From Sphagnum compactum (Eukaryota > Bryophyta > Sphagnopsida > Sphagnales), in the NCBI GenBank assembly GCA_965153455.1, contig OZ234502.1, positions 15,655,495-15,719,494 on the forward strand: a stretch of 64,000 nt of DNA. The letters are read 5' to 3'. This document shows positions 1 through 12,396 of the stretch, piece after piece (within the stretch, counting starts at the first letter, position 1; the number at the start of each line of letters is the position of its first letter). The notes beneath the pieces are model-generated. The model searched no databases. It was given only the letters and a program-made list of their open reading frames with translations, and had not been told where the DNA came from. Position numbers and translations under genes: made by a program.

Positions 1-1000
1 CACAATATGTTGTCAAAATGTTGTCAAAATGTTAATAGCTCCATCTCCTATGAACAAATACCAAAGTTCGAAATGGCTTTCAAATATTTCAAATTTTGTG
101 GATTACATAATAGTGAAGTTTCTTAGATGTAGAAGAAAACTTAGTAGCCATAGAAACAAAATATGTAATATCAAGATGAATCCCAATATTTGCCCACAAT
201 CTTTTTGTCAGGAAATTTGTCATCAATGGCATTATTTTGTGTGGTGCCAATACTATAGAACACTATTACAATCTGCAGGAACTGAAACTAGTACAACATT
301 GTTATATCCAAACTATGATAGAACATGTAAAATATATTGTTCTTGATCAAGAACAAGTCAGTGATGAACACGGTCATGAGTGATATGAAGACCCACATAA
401 TAAGCAGCAACTCCTTGCTTTCAAAAAATTGATCCATGTATCCAAAGCTTTCATCAATTTTTTGAATTGAAATAAAACACACCAATCCATCATCAACATA
501 AATAGTCATGAGAAGGAAATGACCATCTTTGTGACTCATGTACACATAAGGATCTACTGAACTAGGAATAAATGCATACGTTGTAAGAAAGTTATTGAAA
601 CAATGGTTCTAAACACGGGAAGCTTGCTAGAGTCCATAAATTGATTTGTGAAAACGACAAATTTTATGAAGTGCAATCACATCTTCAAAACCAAGCGATT
701 AATCCATATACAACTCTTCAAAATCTCACCATATAAAAAAGTTGTTTTGATGTCAAATTGCACAATCTCCATGTCACAAGTTGCAACAAGACTGAAAAAT
801 GTCCTTATGCTGTCAAATTTCGTAATAGGAAAAAATGTCTCAAAGTAATCAACTCTTGATTTTTGATAATAACCTTTTGCAATTAGATGCATTTTGTAAT
901 GATCAATGATTCCATTAGCAACAAGTTTCAGCTTATACACCCACTTACAATGTATAGTATTGTGACGAAAACGAAGTTCAACAAGACTCTAGGTACCATT
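1..1000 (-). pseudogene. copia reverse transcriptase / start of RNase H remnant
   Basis: The minus strand from 940 gives the N-terminal palm region (YKLKLVANGIIDHYK, LIAKGYYQ, DYFETFFPI, QFDIKTTFLYGE), normally containing the first catalytic Asp in the FDIKTAFL motif. Segment 545-288 contains the YVDD active site in the form IYVDDGLVCF. Near 180-60, DITYFVSMATKFSSTSK matches the conserved stretch after the polymerase. Frameshifts around 680-560 and 290 break it, and the RNase H end lies outside the window. Confidence 0.85.
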
Positions 1001-1842
1001 CTTGATCAAAGATTCATATTCTTCTTCCATGGCTTGCTTCCAAGCTACTTGCTCTATACAATGAATAGTTGTCACATAATAATCTTGAGGTTTTTTAGGA
1101 TTGGTGATAAATTCAGTTGTGCAAGCAAACATAATTCAATCAAAAGAAAAAATGTTTGTACCATACAAATTGTGAAGTTCTTCTGAAGATGCATTGTTGT
1201 TGTTCACCATAGCTTCCACTACCCTAACCACTGAATATTGTCCCTAAGTATGAACTTGAGTGCGATCAGGTAGATCATCAAGATTAACCATGTGCACAAA
1301 AGTTCCAATAGTATTTAATTTTGATGAATATTTATTAGCAACTAAATCATGATGATCATTAGTAGATTCATCTGATTCTTCAACCCCAAAAAATATGAAG
1401 ATTTTTATTGTTTGAAAAAAATACAAAAATAATATCAATATTTGCAAATGAATAAGAAGTTTCATGTTTAGCCTACTACTTTGGAAAATCAGGAAAAATG
1501 TGTTGAAATGTTAATCATGTGTGAAGCACCATTGAAAAAACATGATGCTTAGACTTCTATGTAGTCTTTTCATCAAACATAACATCACAATTGATGACCA
1601 ATCTTTGTGCAATATCATCCCATAAATGATATGCCTTTATTTCATCACAATATCCCAAGAAAAAACACTTGCGACTCTTAGGATCCAACTTGGTTCGCAA
1701 CAATTTCGGAACATGTGTATATGCTCTACAACCAAAAACCTTGAGGTGTTCAATTGATGGCCACACTCCCAACCATAACTGAAATGGATTTTTTTTGTGA
1801 AACATCCGTGAACTTGCATGATTCAACAAATAAACTGCAATA

Positions 1843-2478
1843 GGATAAATGCATACTATGGTGTCCATTTTTTTATGTCATAGTGTAAAACTCCTAACCT
1901 TTTAACTACATGATGTTTTTTAAGTTAGAATTTTTTTTTAAATTTGAAAAATGGGACTCACATATATGACCTATACTATTATAAAAATAACATATTAAAA
2001 AAGAAAAACCATATGTCCATTTTTGGTTTAGGGGGGACTTTAAAATTTGAGTTTTAAATTTAGTCACAATCTTTATTTAGTCCCTAAATAATTGTAAATG
2101 GACTCATAAATCTTGGGTTATTAAATTATTTGTTTGAGAGTATTTTGTCACAAGTTGTATGATCAAAATGAAGACTAAAATTCTTATGGAAGATGTCATT
2201 AGTAATGAAAATGGCCATTTGAATACTTTTTTGGAAGGTCAAAATTCACAAGTACTTTTCAATATGTATTTTTTGAGTTTGATTTAGATGTTTTCATTGG
2301 ATGTGTTTTGAACTTTCTTTGAAAAGGGAGAAGATTAAAAAAAATGTACAACACATAGTTCTTACAAAAACTTAAATTCTACTTGAAAAATTTATTTTAA
2401 AGGTGATGACAACACCCAAAACAGTGTAGAAATGGCTTTTTTGGTGCATTTCTTGTCCATCGTAGTATACATTTACCC
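1843..2478. mobile_element. Nested 636-bp non-autonomous inverted-repeat element with AATA target duplication
   Basis: The left end is GGATAAATGCATACTATGG. The right end read on the opposite strand is GGGTAAATGTATACTACGA, giving imperfect terminal inverted repeats of about 25 bp. AATA flanks it on both sides (1839-1842 and 2479-2482). Deleting the element plus one AATA rejoins the copia integrase reading frame exactly, which independently proves the insertion boundaries. The interior is AT-rich with no coding potential. A 4-bp duplication does not fit hAT (8), Mutator (9), CACTA (3) or mariner (TA). Sola-type elements use 4 bp, so that assignment is possible but unproven. Confidence 0.85.
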
Positions 2479-2663
2479 AATATGTGTTGCTTTAGCCCAA
2501 AATTTGACATCAAATCCTATTGAATACAACATAAAGCAAATACATTCCACAATAGTGTGATTATCTTGTTTAGCACATCCATTTTGCTCTGATGTGTATG
2601 GTGCAATAAGCTCGTGGTGAACTCATTCATTGAGTAAAAATGCTTGGAATATTTTTTTCAAGA

Positions 2664-2928
2664 AACTTGCCACCTCAATTTGTTCACAGTGTGCCAACAT
2701 TATTTCCACTGTCTCTATAAATTCAATGGTAAACATCTTTGAAACATCGAAATGCCTCTGGTTTTGTTACAACACAATAAAAAAAACAAAATCTAAAAAC
2801 TTGCCACCTCAATTTGTTCACAATGTGCCAACACTATTTCCACTATGTTTGTAAATTCAATGGTAAACATCTTTGAAACATCAAAATGCCTCTGGTTTTG
2901 TTACAACACAATAGACAAAACAAAATCC
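2664..2928. repeat. 134-bp tandem duplication inside the copia integrase
   Basis: A segment starting AACTTGCCACCTCAATTTG at 2664 recurs at 2798. The two copies differ at only a handful of positions over about 130 bp and abut without spacer. It duplicates part of the integrase core, so it arose after the element's coding capacity no longer mattered, or is what killed it. Confidence 0.9.
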
Positions 2929-3328
2929 AGAGTAATCACCCTCGAAAAGAACATAATACTTTGAGCTTCTAATAGAAGGCACATATGTTTGCATGAATAA
3001 GCTCACCAACTACCATGAATGTTTACAATCCTTGTGATGAATCAATGTTCACTTCTCCCACTAACATTCGTCCTTGTGATGAATCTCTCGCATCTACCAT
3101 GAACACTTGTGACCTTTGTGAAACGGCACCTCTGTTGGATCATTGATTCCTTTAGTCTTGGTGTGGTTTTGAACATTCCAAATGTTGATGCCCTATTTTC
3201 CCATAGCTTCCATATCACATTTATTTCTTGAGCTTAACTATTTTGGCATTCCTTTGTTGTATTTGCTCAAATGTCAAAAATGGTCACGATTGATTTTCTT
3301 TCCCATTTGCATTCGATGAATTATTGCT

Positions 3329-4010
3329 TTAACCAAATCTTGACAAACTGTTGTTTTGTAATCCTCTTTCTATGAAACCAAAACCTCTAGAACGTTGAAA
3401 GCCACCTTTACTAACAAAAACAGTTACTGACTCTCTTCCTCCTACTTCCATCAAACATTTCTTGATTAGGAACTCTTCTACTAACAACCTTAATTGCAAA
3501 TATTCAAGTGTTTTCTCAAATTCTATGACACTCATCCATGCCTTGAGTATGGCATCATACTTTGGTGGTAGGTTACATGTCAATTTTGTCATTACTGCCT
3601 TGTTGTTAAAACAATTTTCTCCCAAATCCTTCACTTGATTAATGACCATCTTGATCTTTCCCATGAATGTTGTTAAATCATTAGTGTCTTCTAATCAAAG
3701 ATTATAAAACTTTTCATGAAAATAATCAACATTTTGTGTTGCCCTCCATGTATGCAACATTGTGATTTTCTTCCACACTTCTCTTGTTGTCTTATAGTTG
3801 ACAAGTTGTTGCAATATCTTCTTGTCTGTTGTTGCACACTAAATTGCCAATGCTTGATTATTCTTCCTCGCATATTCTATTGCATTCTCTAATGTGCAAA
3901 TTGTTGTGCAATCTACTATTCCATATAGATTTTTTCTTGCTAAAACTACCTGAATGTGAAACTTCCATAGATTATACTCCTCTTTTGAAAACCAATCTAT
4001 GTTCTCTTTC
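3329..4010 (-). pseudogene. copia gag (UBN2-type) remnant
   Basis: Three-frame reading of the minus strand gives a gag N-terminus with a tryptophan-lysine-phenylalanine segment (WKFHIQVVLARKNLYGIVD) near 3970-3915. It continues into a gag-like stretch (NNQALAI, REVWKKI, MLHTWRA) and then an open segment from 3664 to 3329 containing LTCNLPPKYDAIL, typical of plant copia gag (UBN2 family). At least one in-frame stop interrupts it. Gag normally forms the virus-like particle that packages element RNA. No intact zinc knuckle (CX2CX4HX4C) is visible downstream. Confidence 0.8.
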
Positions 4011-4090
4011 TAACATCATTAATTCTCTCTCAATGTTTAGTTTTTAAACTTTAATGAATACGTCGGTGCGTAGAACTATGGGTCCATAAC

Positions 4091-7000
4091 CTATTGAAAA
4101 GAACACTATAACAATACAACAACACCTCTAAATATCAAGATCATTCATCTGCACAAACAATTTTATAAACAATTCTACATGCATAACAAAAGAAATATTG
4201 CTCAAACAAATATTACAAACACATACAAATTAGAAGGTGTTTATGGCATTCATTAGTTTTTTGCCCAACTACACCTACATTAATATCTTGCAATTCCAAG
4301 CCGTCTACTCCATCAATAACCACAAAACTAGAAAACCATACACCCAAAACATTGCACCACCAAACTAACTAAAAATTCAAAAAGATAAAACTTGACATAG
4401 TAAAGTAGTAAAACTATATAACTAAGTAGTAACAAATGCATTTAGATTATTCTGTAGTGTGAAAATTGATGTTGATGCATCTCTTTATTTTCTTTTGTCT
4501 TCATAGCTATCAATATATTTGGCCACATTTTCCAATAATAATTAAGACCTTTGTTATGGCACCTCATGTAGGTCTGTCGGGCTTGGAAGGAGGCTATTGA
4601 GCAGAGAATTAAATGGAATTTGGTCATGAGATTGTCAAATTTCACATTGTTAGGTACTTTGATTATGGGAAGTGATTAGAAAAATGGAAAATGTTATTAA
4701 TAGACTAGAGAATAGTTTTTGAAGTATAATGCCTTGAATATATGTTGAGATTTAACTAATACCATTTAAGATATAACTAGAGGAGTGAAAAGAATTTTCC
4801 TATTGTCTTTCTTCAATTTACAAAGAAAATCTTGGTGTGGCATGTAGCTTTTATGTAGAAAAAGGCTCAAGAAGATATGTCAATCAACTTTTGGTTTGAG
4901 TCTTTCAACTTTGGAAAGAAAAATTGCTAGAATAGTTTCTCTCTTGGTGCAAATATAAAGATAAAAACCAAAAACCATGTGTGATAGTGGTGAAAATTGT
5001 GAACTTTTTTACATTTATTTTTTCTTGACATTTTAAAGTTATGTTAATTATTCCAAGTTGTGTTAAATGACTAATATAAATGTTGAGGAATTCATTAAAA
5101 ATTCATTAAATTAAAAATTGGTTTTGGTTTTGAAAAAGGACATTTGAACTTAAATAAGTGTTGTTTTAGATTGTGGTTAATTTTACAAAGGGCTAGGTAA
5201 AGGACTATTGTAATAACATATTTTTGATGGTAAAAAAAATTAGATGATAGTAACCTAAGACCCAAGTTCAAAAAACACAATTTAAAAGATATGGAATTTT
5301 AAAATCTTAAAAATTCAAAGTATTTTTCAAAATTTCAAAAGTCTTTTACCACATGTAAATAGGGTGTAATGTCCATGACATAAAAAACAAAGTTATAGTT
5401 TATGATATAAGAAATAAAAACCTAAAACAATTAACATATTTTGATATGATTCAGAATTATGATAAATTTTCAAAATGAAACGCAAAATCTGAAAAAAATT
5501 ACACACTTTGAAAAATTCATATTTATTCAACAATGATTAACACAAAACATTATTGGGGCAAATTTTTTTTTTTAATAACAAGTTGCAAAAGATTTCATTC
5601 AAAATTTCTTTCATATGAAAAAATGAAAAAAACTAAAAAAGACCCTCAGTCCTTTTGTAAATAATCATGTTGGTTCCTATCTACATACTTGCACCTCTCT
5701 AAACTAAATCTTCTTTCCCTTTCCTGTATATGCAAGGGTTTGGTGATTTTGTCCCCAATTTGAATGTCAAATGATATGTAGGTCATATCTAAACTTTACA
5801 CTTCAACTTGTTTTTGCACTATGTGGTAAGGTTCTTCTATATGCTTTGTGCAAGCATGAAAGACAATTATTTGTGATTTTTTATCAAGTTTTTGTTGTGA
5901 CACCACAAATGAGTTGGTTCATTGTTATGAATGTCCAAGTGTAAATAGCCAAATTGATTCCTTTGCTCCTTCTATAATTGTTCTACATTCCATGGAGTGA
6001 TGTTAATGAAACATGGTAAAGGATTTTTTAAAAAGTAAGCTACTCAATGTAGAAATCAAGGTAGAAGGCAATTCACTGAAGCAAAAAGTAGATTTTTTTT
6101 TTATCGTTATTGTAACTACTAGATGAACTTTGCCAATTGTCATTCACCCTACAAGAAGATGATTCTCATGCTATCATTTCACAACATGAGTTTCTACAAC
6201 CATTTTTTCAAACCCTGAACAAAACATTTGAATTTCAACAAGAAGAGCTTTCATTAAGGTTTTTTAGCTATTCAAGATATGTGATTGTCAATAGGAAGAG
6301 TTTCTACAATAGTTCTCAATTCTTGAACTATCCATTTTAACATGACATGATTTCTTAGCAACAAGAGTTTCTATTACGCTTTTTCAATTTTTCTTCATTT
6401 GCTTGGCAAGAATAAGAAATAATTCTTGTATAGAGAGGTGACCTTATAGTGGCTTGGTTGAGTAAATTATACAATCCTATGAAGGAAGCTATGAGACATG
6501 AAAAGGAGAGTGTAAGAAGGTTTCTTGAACACAAGAATCCTTCGCCAAGCTCTTCTCCTCACATTTTGTGGTTGAGGTCTAGGAAACAAACCAAAGAATT
6601 AGTAGCTGGAAGACAAGTGAACACAAAACCCTTGCACAAGCTTTCACACAAGCTCCACACATGTGATGCTACTACTACACACTAGACATTAGTACATCAT
6701 GATGATGATGTTGTTCTTTCGTGCAATTTTGAAAGTAGCCACATGCACTCTCCAAATTCTCTTGTTGCAAAATTCACATGCAAGAGGTGCTTGAATTTTT
6801 ATTTCTTTAATGGCATTTTTCTTACAATAGTTTTTGTAATCTCTTGCCAATTTTTCTTGTAGGTGAAGGATGCAAAGTGAGAAGGAACCCTAAACCATTT
6901 GAAGGAGATTATGGTTACCAAAAAAGTTGCAATTTGCAAACACAAAAAATCTGGTGACAATTCACAGTGTGTGATGTTTATGTGAATTGAGATTTACTAA

Positions 7001-9690
7001 TTTCATCATCACATGTGACCATACCAATTTTCACCATCACTTGCATACATTCATTCAACCATGTTGCAAATACAATTGTCAATGACTACTGTAACTGTGG
7101 CTGATGTTCACACTTAAATATCTCTCAAGAGGGTGATTTGGAAAAAATAATTTCCATTAATTGAAGCTTGCACCTTTGGAGTATACGGAACATTCTCCAT
7201 TGGGTTGTGGCAACAAATGCAAAATACAAGGACACCTTTTAGACTTGATTCTTGATTGTCAAAATCCTGAAGCATTTAAATTTGGGCTGCCAGACTCTCT
7301 TTTTTGAAAAAGAAATTCCTACTTATGCAGCAAAGAGTGCAGGTGGAAGAAAAATGCATATCCCTCCCAGAGGATATAGTCACTCTCTCCTTGGTGAAAA
7401 GCCATCAAACCTCCCCTTTCTATAGCCTGCTTTGATTTTTGCAAGATTGCAATGAAGAAACACAAAATTGTGAATCAAGCTAAATTTAAATGTCTCTTAT
7501 AAGAATCGAGCAATCTCTATCCTCATGATTAAGAGAAGGCAAAACAATGGTAAGGCATGTCCCCGTCAGAAAGGTTTAGCAAAAAATCCTACAAAGTCTT
7601 CACAGTACCCACCATGAGCACAGGAAAATCTCTTCCTGGAGAAGTTGAAGCAAATCCCCATGACATAGAGCCAGTCCTATCAAGGGCTTTCAATTCACCA
7701 AGATAGAACTTGGGTGACATCTTCACATAATTTCTAGCAAGCTCTGAGATTGTCCACTGTTCCAATCAGAGGTTACTGTACACACCACACAGAATCTGAG
7801 GGCAAAAGATTGTAACATTAGACTGATCAAAACAAGAGGTAGAGGTAGATAGGAAAGTTCTGATAGGATAGGTGGATGCTTGCATTGCATCCACTGGAAT
7901 TGAAGCCAGCTGACTCCGTGCTTTCTCATGGGCTCATCAATGCAGCTCACCACCAAGCTTTGCACACAATCTCCAGCCAAAATAAACTATCCCTTCTTCC
8001 TGATGCCAAAAGTCCTGAATTTTTTTGCCACCATGCCAGAATCTTCATTGCTAAATTACACACTGCTGGATTGTCCAAAATCAAATTGTGTAAAACTTGA
8101 TTCTGCAACCAGTCTTGACCGAAACCATTGTGGTGATATGTTGGACTGCTTTTTCCAAAACTGATTACAGACCTAGTTACACACAGATTCACTTACAAAA
8201 ACCTTTGGTGACATAGTGAAGTATGCTTGAACAAATTTGATTGAGACAATGGCTGAAAAACATTCAAGGTACAGAGAAAACCACATTTTTACTCTTCAGT
8301 TCTCAATTGCATTTAGCAAACGCCTGAAATTTCTTCCCTACCCATCATTGCTCACAAAGACTTTGAAATCACAGAAGCTTACCAGCAAGGGAGTGGGCAG
8401 ATTGGTGACACACAAGTGACGATTAGCACTGTTAAATTTGTCAAAGTCATGCTGAATCACATGAGAGATAATTGTGACCTCATGTACAAAGCTCTGTCTC
8501 TCCCCAGAGGAAAGCAGAGACTCCAAGATTGTTGTGTCCCTTCCCTGCTAATGATGACAATAGCTCTTCAGATTTCTCCAACTGCCTCTTCAGATTTCAG
8601 CAACCTTGTGGGCGATGAATTGCAAATCTGTGCTAACAACAACACAATCCTACTAACAAATAGTACCAACATATCACTGCCACTCCAGCTTTCAAGATCT
8701 TGAGATGCTGAGGTTCTGAAGGGTTTTAGGACAATTGCGAACAGATGAGAACCAATCTGGAATTGTGCCACTTAGAAATGCACAGGTGGTGTTGCTGGGA
8801 GAGAGATTGGACTTGGGTCCACTTCAGATGCTCTACAGTCAAGAGGGATTTGCATTCATTTGAGTCTACTTTGAATGCTCTTCTCATGCACTGGATTGTG
8901 AGGAGCAAGAGCAATTGCCAAGGTTCTTGCAAAGGAATGTTTTCATCATCAGTACGGCAAGTGCAATTGCCATGTGCAGGATGCAACTCTTTTCTAGACC
9001 ACAAAAGCAGCAACTCCACCACCGCATGGGGAAGAGGGAGATCAACCATGAGGAGCAGCTCCACAACATGAGGAACAGGGAGGTCGACCGGGAGGAGCTT
9101 GCTGCTTCGTGTCTGTGTGCACCCGTAATTGCACTATACCCATCAACAACTCTTGCAGTACACTGCACTTCTTCCCAGAGTGCACCAGATAGAAACAAAT
9201 GCAGCACTGAGAGGTCAAGGCAGATTTTGTAAGTAAACTTTCTTGTGTTGAAAAACTGCAATTGTTCAGGCACCAGATGAGAGTTTCTTAAAAAACACTC
9301 TGATAACATCAGAGCATATCTATGAGATTGCAGAGAAAGATCCAGAACAATTACTTTGAAGGTAACTGTTCTGTCAGCTCCAGCAAAAACCAAACAAACA
9401 CAAAGAAGTAGGGGTGTGGTCATACCCCAAATGTCACAAAGGTTTGCATCATGATCAGCTTCATCATGAATAGCTACCAGTGAGAAGCTTCAATGACTCC
9501 CCCACTGACTTCATCAGCTCCCGACAGTGGGTGCAAACAAGCATGTACTAATCTGTGCAATAATTCAGGCAACGCATTAATACAAATGTAGATCTGTGTC
9601 TTGGGCTTCTGTCACACTTTCCAGAAGCAATGGGGAGAGACTCACATATGATGTACGAAACTTCATCACCTCAGAGAATGTAGGAAAAGA
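4091..9690. other. No recognisable gene; AT-rich intergenic DNA becoming less AT-rich after 7.3 kb
   Basis: The first part (to about 4.4 kb) may include the unseen copia LTR. An open stretch at 6449-6685 (plus) and several of 60-110 codons at 7.7-9.1 kb overlap on both strands with no family resemblance. From 7.3 kb to 9.7 kb base composition rises and splice-like signals appear, so this may be transcribed (a leader or long non-coding RNA of the downstream locus), but no protein could be assembled. The longest frame, 8884-9423 minus, begins with a hydrophobic stretch and is Cys/Ser-rich, most likely by chance. Confidence 0.4.
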
Positions 9691-9699
9691 TTTGAAACT

Positions 9700-10830
9700 T
9701 CTAAAGAATGCAGAATCCAGTATGAAATGAATGACATTAATAGAGCGGACGAGTTTCAGTCGAAGCGCATGAGAACGACGAGGCATGAAAGAAAGAAAGG
9801 AAGAAACGGTCTCGCTTCTCATTACTTACTGCGGCAAGAAAGACAGAAGATGAAGTCGGCTGCGCCGCCGGGAGTTGATGAAAGCACATTGGTGGAAGGA
9901 GCGCTGCTGTCCTGATCCTGATGTAACTACGCCGTCCTGCTTTACGCCTTCCGTCCTGATGTACCGTCTTCCTGCATGTGCCGTCGCCGCGTCGTCTTCT
10001 TCTTTCTATCAGTAACTTAGAGAGACTTGGAACTCCTAACGAGCACTGACCGAAGAAAAAACGAACAAAGCCTTCGGAAGAATGGATTCCTTCCTTTGCC
10101 TACTTTGGATCTATCTACGACGCTTGCAGACTTGGCATATCCGATCGAAATTGTAAACAATTGTTGGAAGAATTTTCGAAGGCAGAATACACACCAGAAA
10201 CTGGGTCAATCTGCAGGTGATCATAAAGCTGTGGGATCGTGAGAGGAGACGGCGTGTTAGAGAAGGCAGGCGGATCGGGACTTCGACAATTACCTGTGTA
10301 CCGAAAACTGACGAGATGATGATGAAGCTATGGGATCGTGAGAGGAGACGACGGCGTGTGAGAGGAGACGACGGCGTGTGAGCGGAGACGGCGGTTCGGG
10401 ACTTCGACGGGTTGCTCAATTCGTCTAGAAAATGAGGAAGGACGCAACCGACGTCAGGGCCTCATTACTCTTCCTCGCAATTGTTGGCAATTCCTTTCAC
10501 AATTTGCGGAGTCTCTCTTTCGCACAATTGCACGCAGGGAGGAGGAGGAGGAGGAGTTGATCGACGACGTCGTATGTACACTAACGCACACAGGTACGTG
10601 AAGCTCTCTGTTCTGAGAGTCTGAGCGAGAATCACCTGGCTGGTAATCAACAGGCAAGCTCTCTTGGAACTTCGCATTTTGGTTTCCTTTTCCATGCAAC
10701 CGTCGCTGTGATCTACCTCTTGCTGCTCCAATTGCTTCGTATTCCGTTGCTGGAAGCTTGTTCGTCTTCAGATCGATTCGACCGATTCTGCTCCTAGTTT
10801 CTCTGCTTCAGGTTTTTTATTTTGTTTTGT
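9700..10830 (+). promoter_or_regulatory. GC-richer promoter/leader region upstream of the RNase H-CCCH locus
   Basis: Composition shifts abruptly here: CG dinucleotides become frequent (for example CGACGACGGCGTG) in an otherwise AT-rich and CG-poor window. This is what plant 5' regions often look like. It contains an imperfect direct repeat (10211-10411) and a GGA run near 10540. No coding sequence is evident. The assignment as promoter rests on composition and on the position before the pseudogene exons. Confidence 0.35.
10211..10411. repeat. Imperfect direct repeat of a GGGATCGTGAGAGGAGACG module
   Basis: GGGATCGTGAGAGGAGACG occurs near 10232 and again near 10331. Each is followed by GTGAGAGGAGACGACGGC-like subunits and ends in CGGGACTTCGAC. 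The second copy has internally expanded subunits. Confidence 0.8.
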
Positions 10831-11838
10831 TTTGTTGTTCTGGCAGTAAATATCCATGGTGATGCTTTCTTTTCTTTTCTCTTTGCCTTATCAAGAGCGA
10901 GCGACTAAAAAGCCGAAAGCATGCGCATCTCACGAGTAGCTTTTCCAACTGTTTGCCTTTTGTTTTGTTAACGCATGTGCTTTCAGGCACGACTGAACGC
11001 AGGGATGTTTCTTTCTTTCTCAATCTCTCTCTGTTCTTGAAATATCGCTCTGATCTGATGTTTCTCTTCTGAATTTCCCTTGTACAAAATTTCGTAAGCT
11101 TCTTTCGACCCTGGAGCTTTTCGACGGATTTCAAGCTACGGTTGCGCCTCACGTTTGCAATTGTATCCTCAGATTAAGCAACACCATGATGGATTCTTTT
11201 TTGTTCTGCGTCCACTATGAAGTTGATGAAGTTTGCAGTCCCTGTACAAAGAGAACTTGCACAATTTGGTGATGATCGATATATCCTTCTAGTCACTCAT
11301 CAAGGACATTGTTGCATGTGGAGAAATTCTAAGCTGTTCGTTGGTTTTCACAGCACAAAGCAATCCATCTCCGTAAAAGATGAAGGAGAACAGGGACAAA
11401 CTCACCTTCAAGTTGCTCCACTTTTTTTTGTCGCCAGGATGTGAAAATTCACCAGGAAAAAAAAAGAAAACTGATTGGACTTCATCTTCTTTGCTGCATT
11501 CGGACTGCATTGGTCTAATCACAAACAGTCTGCATTGAGTCTGTGACCTAAGATCTTGCTCTTTACCTGATCAAGATGGAAAGCAAACAAACCCTTTGAT
11601 GTGTACCTATGTGTATCAGGTGTGGAGCTCTAACTTTCTCTGTTTTGTGCAACTCTCTCCCCTTAGGGGTTGCATCAAACAAGGACACTGTCCGAAGCTC
11701 AAAGCACAACAGGTCTTCATCAGCCATTAAGTGAAGCTTTTGAACCCTCTCAAGCCATGCCGTATTCACTCAGCTACAATCTCAAGAAAGAAATGGGATT
11801 GAAATACATTGTCCCGTTCAGTAAAGTATTACAGAGGT

Positions 11839-12079
11839 GATATTGTTGTAGACCACTTTGAAAACAGTGAAGAAGAAGACGCAGAGACATGGGTCACAGA
11901 CTTCTGTCACTGGGCAAGCCAGGAGAATCTTTGTGACTCCTGGAAGCTGAAGTTTGCCATGGAGGCCATGAATCATACTGATGTATTTTGGGCAAAAAAG
12001 CGGAAGGCTGTGGGCACATCAAAGAATTTTCTGCATCTCTTCAGAGAGAGTTTCATGGGGGATTGCAAATACTGGGCTG
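11839..12079 (+). other. Possible upstream exon of the RNase H-CCCH locus
   Basis: After an acceptor-like ...TATTACAG, the frame reads an acidic, tryptophan-containing segment (GDIVVDHFENSEEEDAETW) followed by DFCHWASQENLCDSWKLKF and RESFMGDCKYWAG, then a donor-like GTACAG. Its composition looks protein-like. I recognise no domain in it. Its frame connection to the RNase H exons could not be established, partly because an open frame continues past the donor to 12183. It could equally be a small independent ORF starting at ATG 11809. Confidence 0.3.
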
Positions 12080-12396
12080 GTACAGATCCATCTGTCTTAG
12101 TGCTTTCTTCATTTGTTGGTGTTGCTTGCAATGTAGGTAAACTCAACTGGTTCAGGTTACAACATTGTGGGCCTGTTGAATAAAGCTGAGGACATGTTAT
12201 ATCCCTCTCTCTGTGTGATGAACCTATCTCTGTTAAATTTTAGCTACAGGGGTTGGTTCTGGGCCTGCAGACATGAGTAATTTCAATCTCCTTGAATTTG
12301 GAGCTAGAAGTCATAGAGAGGGATTTGCAACAAATTTGATTCTTTAAGCTGAATTACAGGTGCATTCTTGAAACCCTGTGGTTGTTTGTAGTCCAG

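Larger units (their letters stand above)
1557..3030 (-). pseudogene. copia integrase remnant, split by a tandem duplication and a nested insertion
   Basis: The minus strand carries the start of the integrase catalytic core near 3015-2930 (GELIHANIC, YYVLFEGDYSGF). A segment around 2640-2485 contains HELIAPYTSEQNG and FWAKATHI, which is the QNG...FWAEA region conserved in copia integrases. A third segment at 1833-1557 contains VYLLNH, HLKVFGCRAY and LDPKSRKCFFLGY, the hallmark C-terminal part. The second and third segments are contiguous in normal elements but are separated here by a 636-bp insertion. The core itself contains a 134-bp tandem duplication. Several stops confirm that it is inactive. 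Confidence 0.88.
1..4090 (-). mobile_element. Degenerate Ty1-copia LTR retrotransposon, truncated by the window's left edge
   Basis: Read on the minus strand, recognisable pieces appear in copia order: gag (about 4010-3329), integrase (about 3030-1557), reverse transcriptase (about 940-290), then the linker into RNase H running off position 1. Integrase before reverse transcriptase is diagnostic of Ty1-copia rather than Ty3-gypsy. Every domain is broken by stops and frameshifts, so the copy is dead. A motif often seen just inside the 5' LTR of plant copia elements (GGTTATGGACCCATAG, minus strand) lies near 4095-4075, so the internal region probably starts there. The 5' LTR would extend right of about 4100, but I could not delimit it without its partner. 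Identity as copia is secure; the exact ends are not. Confidence 0.9.

Noticed and set aside
5640-6000. Degraded retrotransposon ORF on the minus strand
   Set aside because: Partly open (for example KITKPLHIQERERRF) but no polymerase, integrase or gag motif could be anchored.
6449-6685. 78-codon plus-strand ORF as a small gene
   Set aside because: The start has no special context, composition is not distinct from neighbours, and no motif is recognisable.
8884-9423. 179-codon minus-strand ORF beginning with a hydrophobic stretch, possible secreted protein
   Set aside because: Both strands are open here, Cys/Ser/Leu content follows base composition, and no domain or consistent signal-cleavage context is seen.
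7300-10000. Antisense long non-coding RNA to the RNase H-CCCH locus
   Set aside because: Only composition and scattered splice-like words support it; there is no defined start, end or structure.
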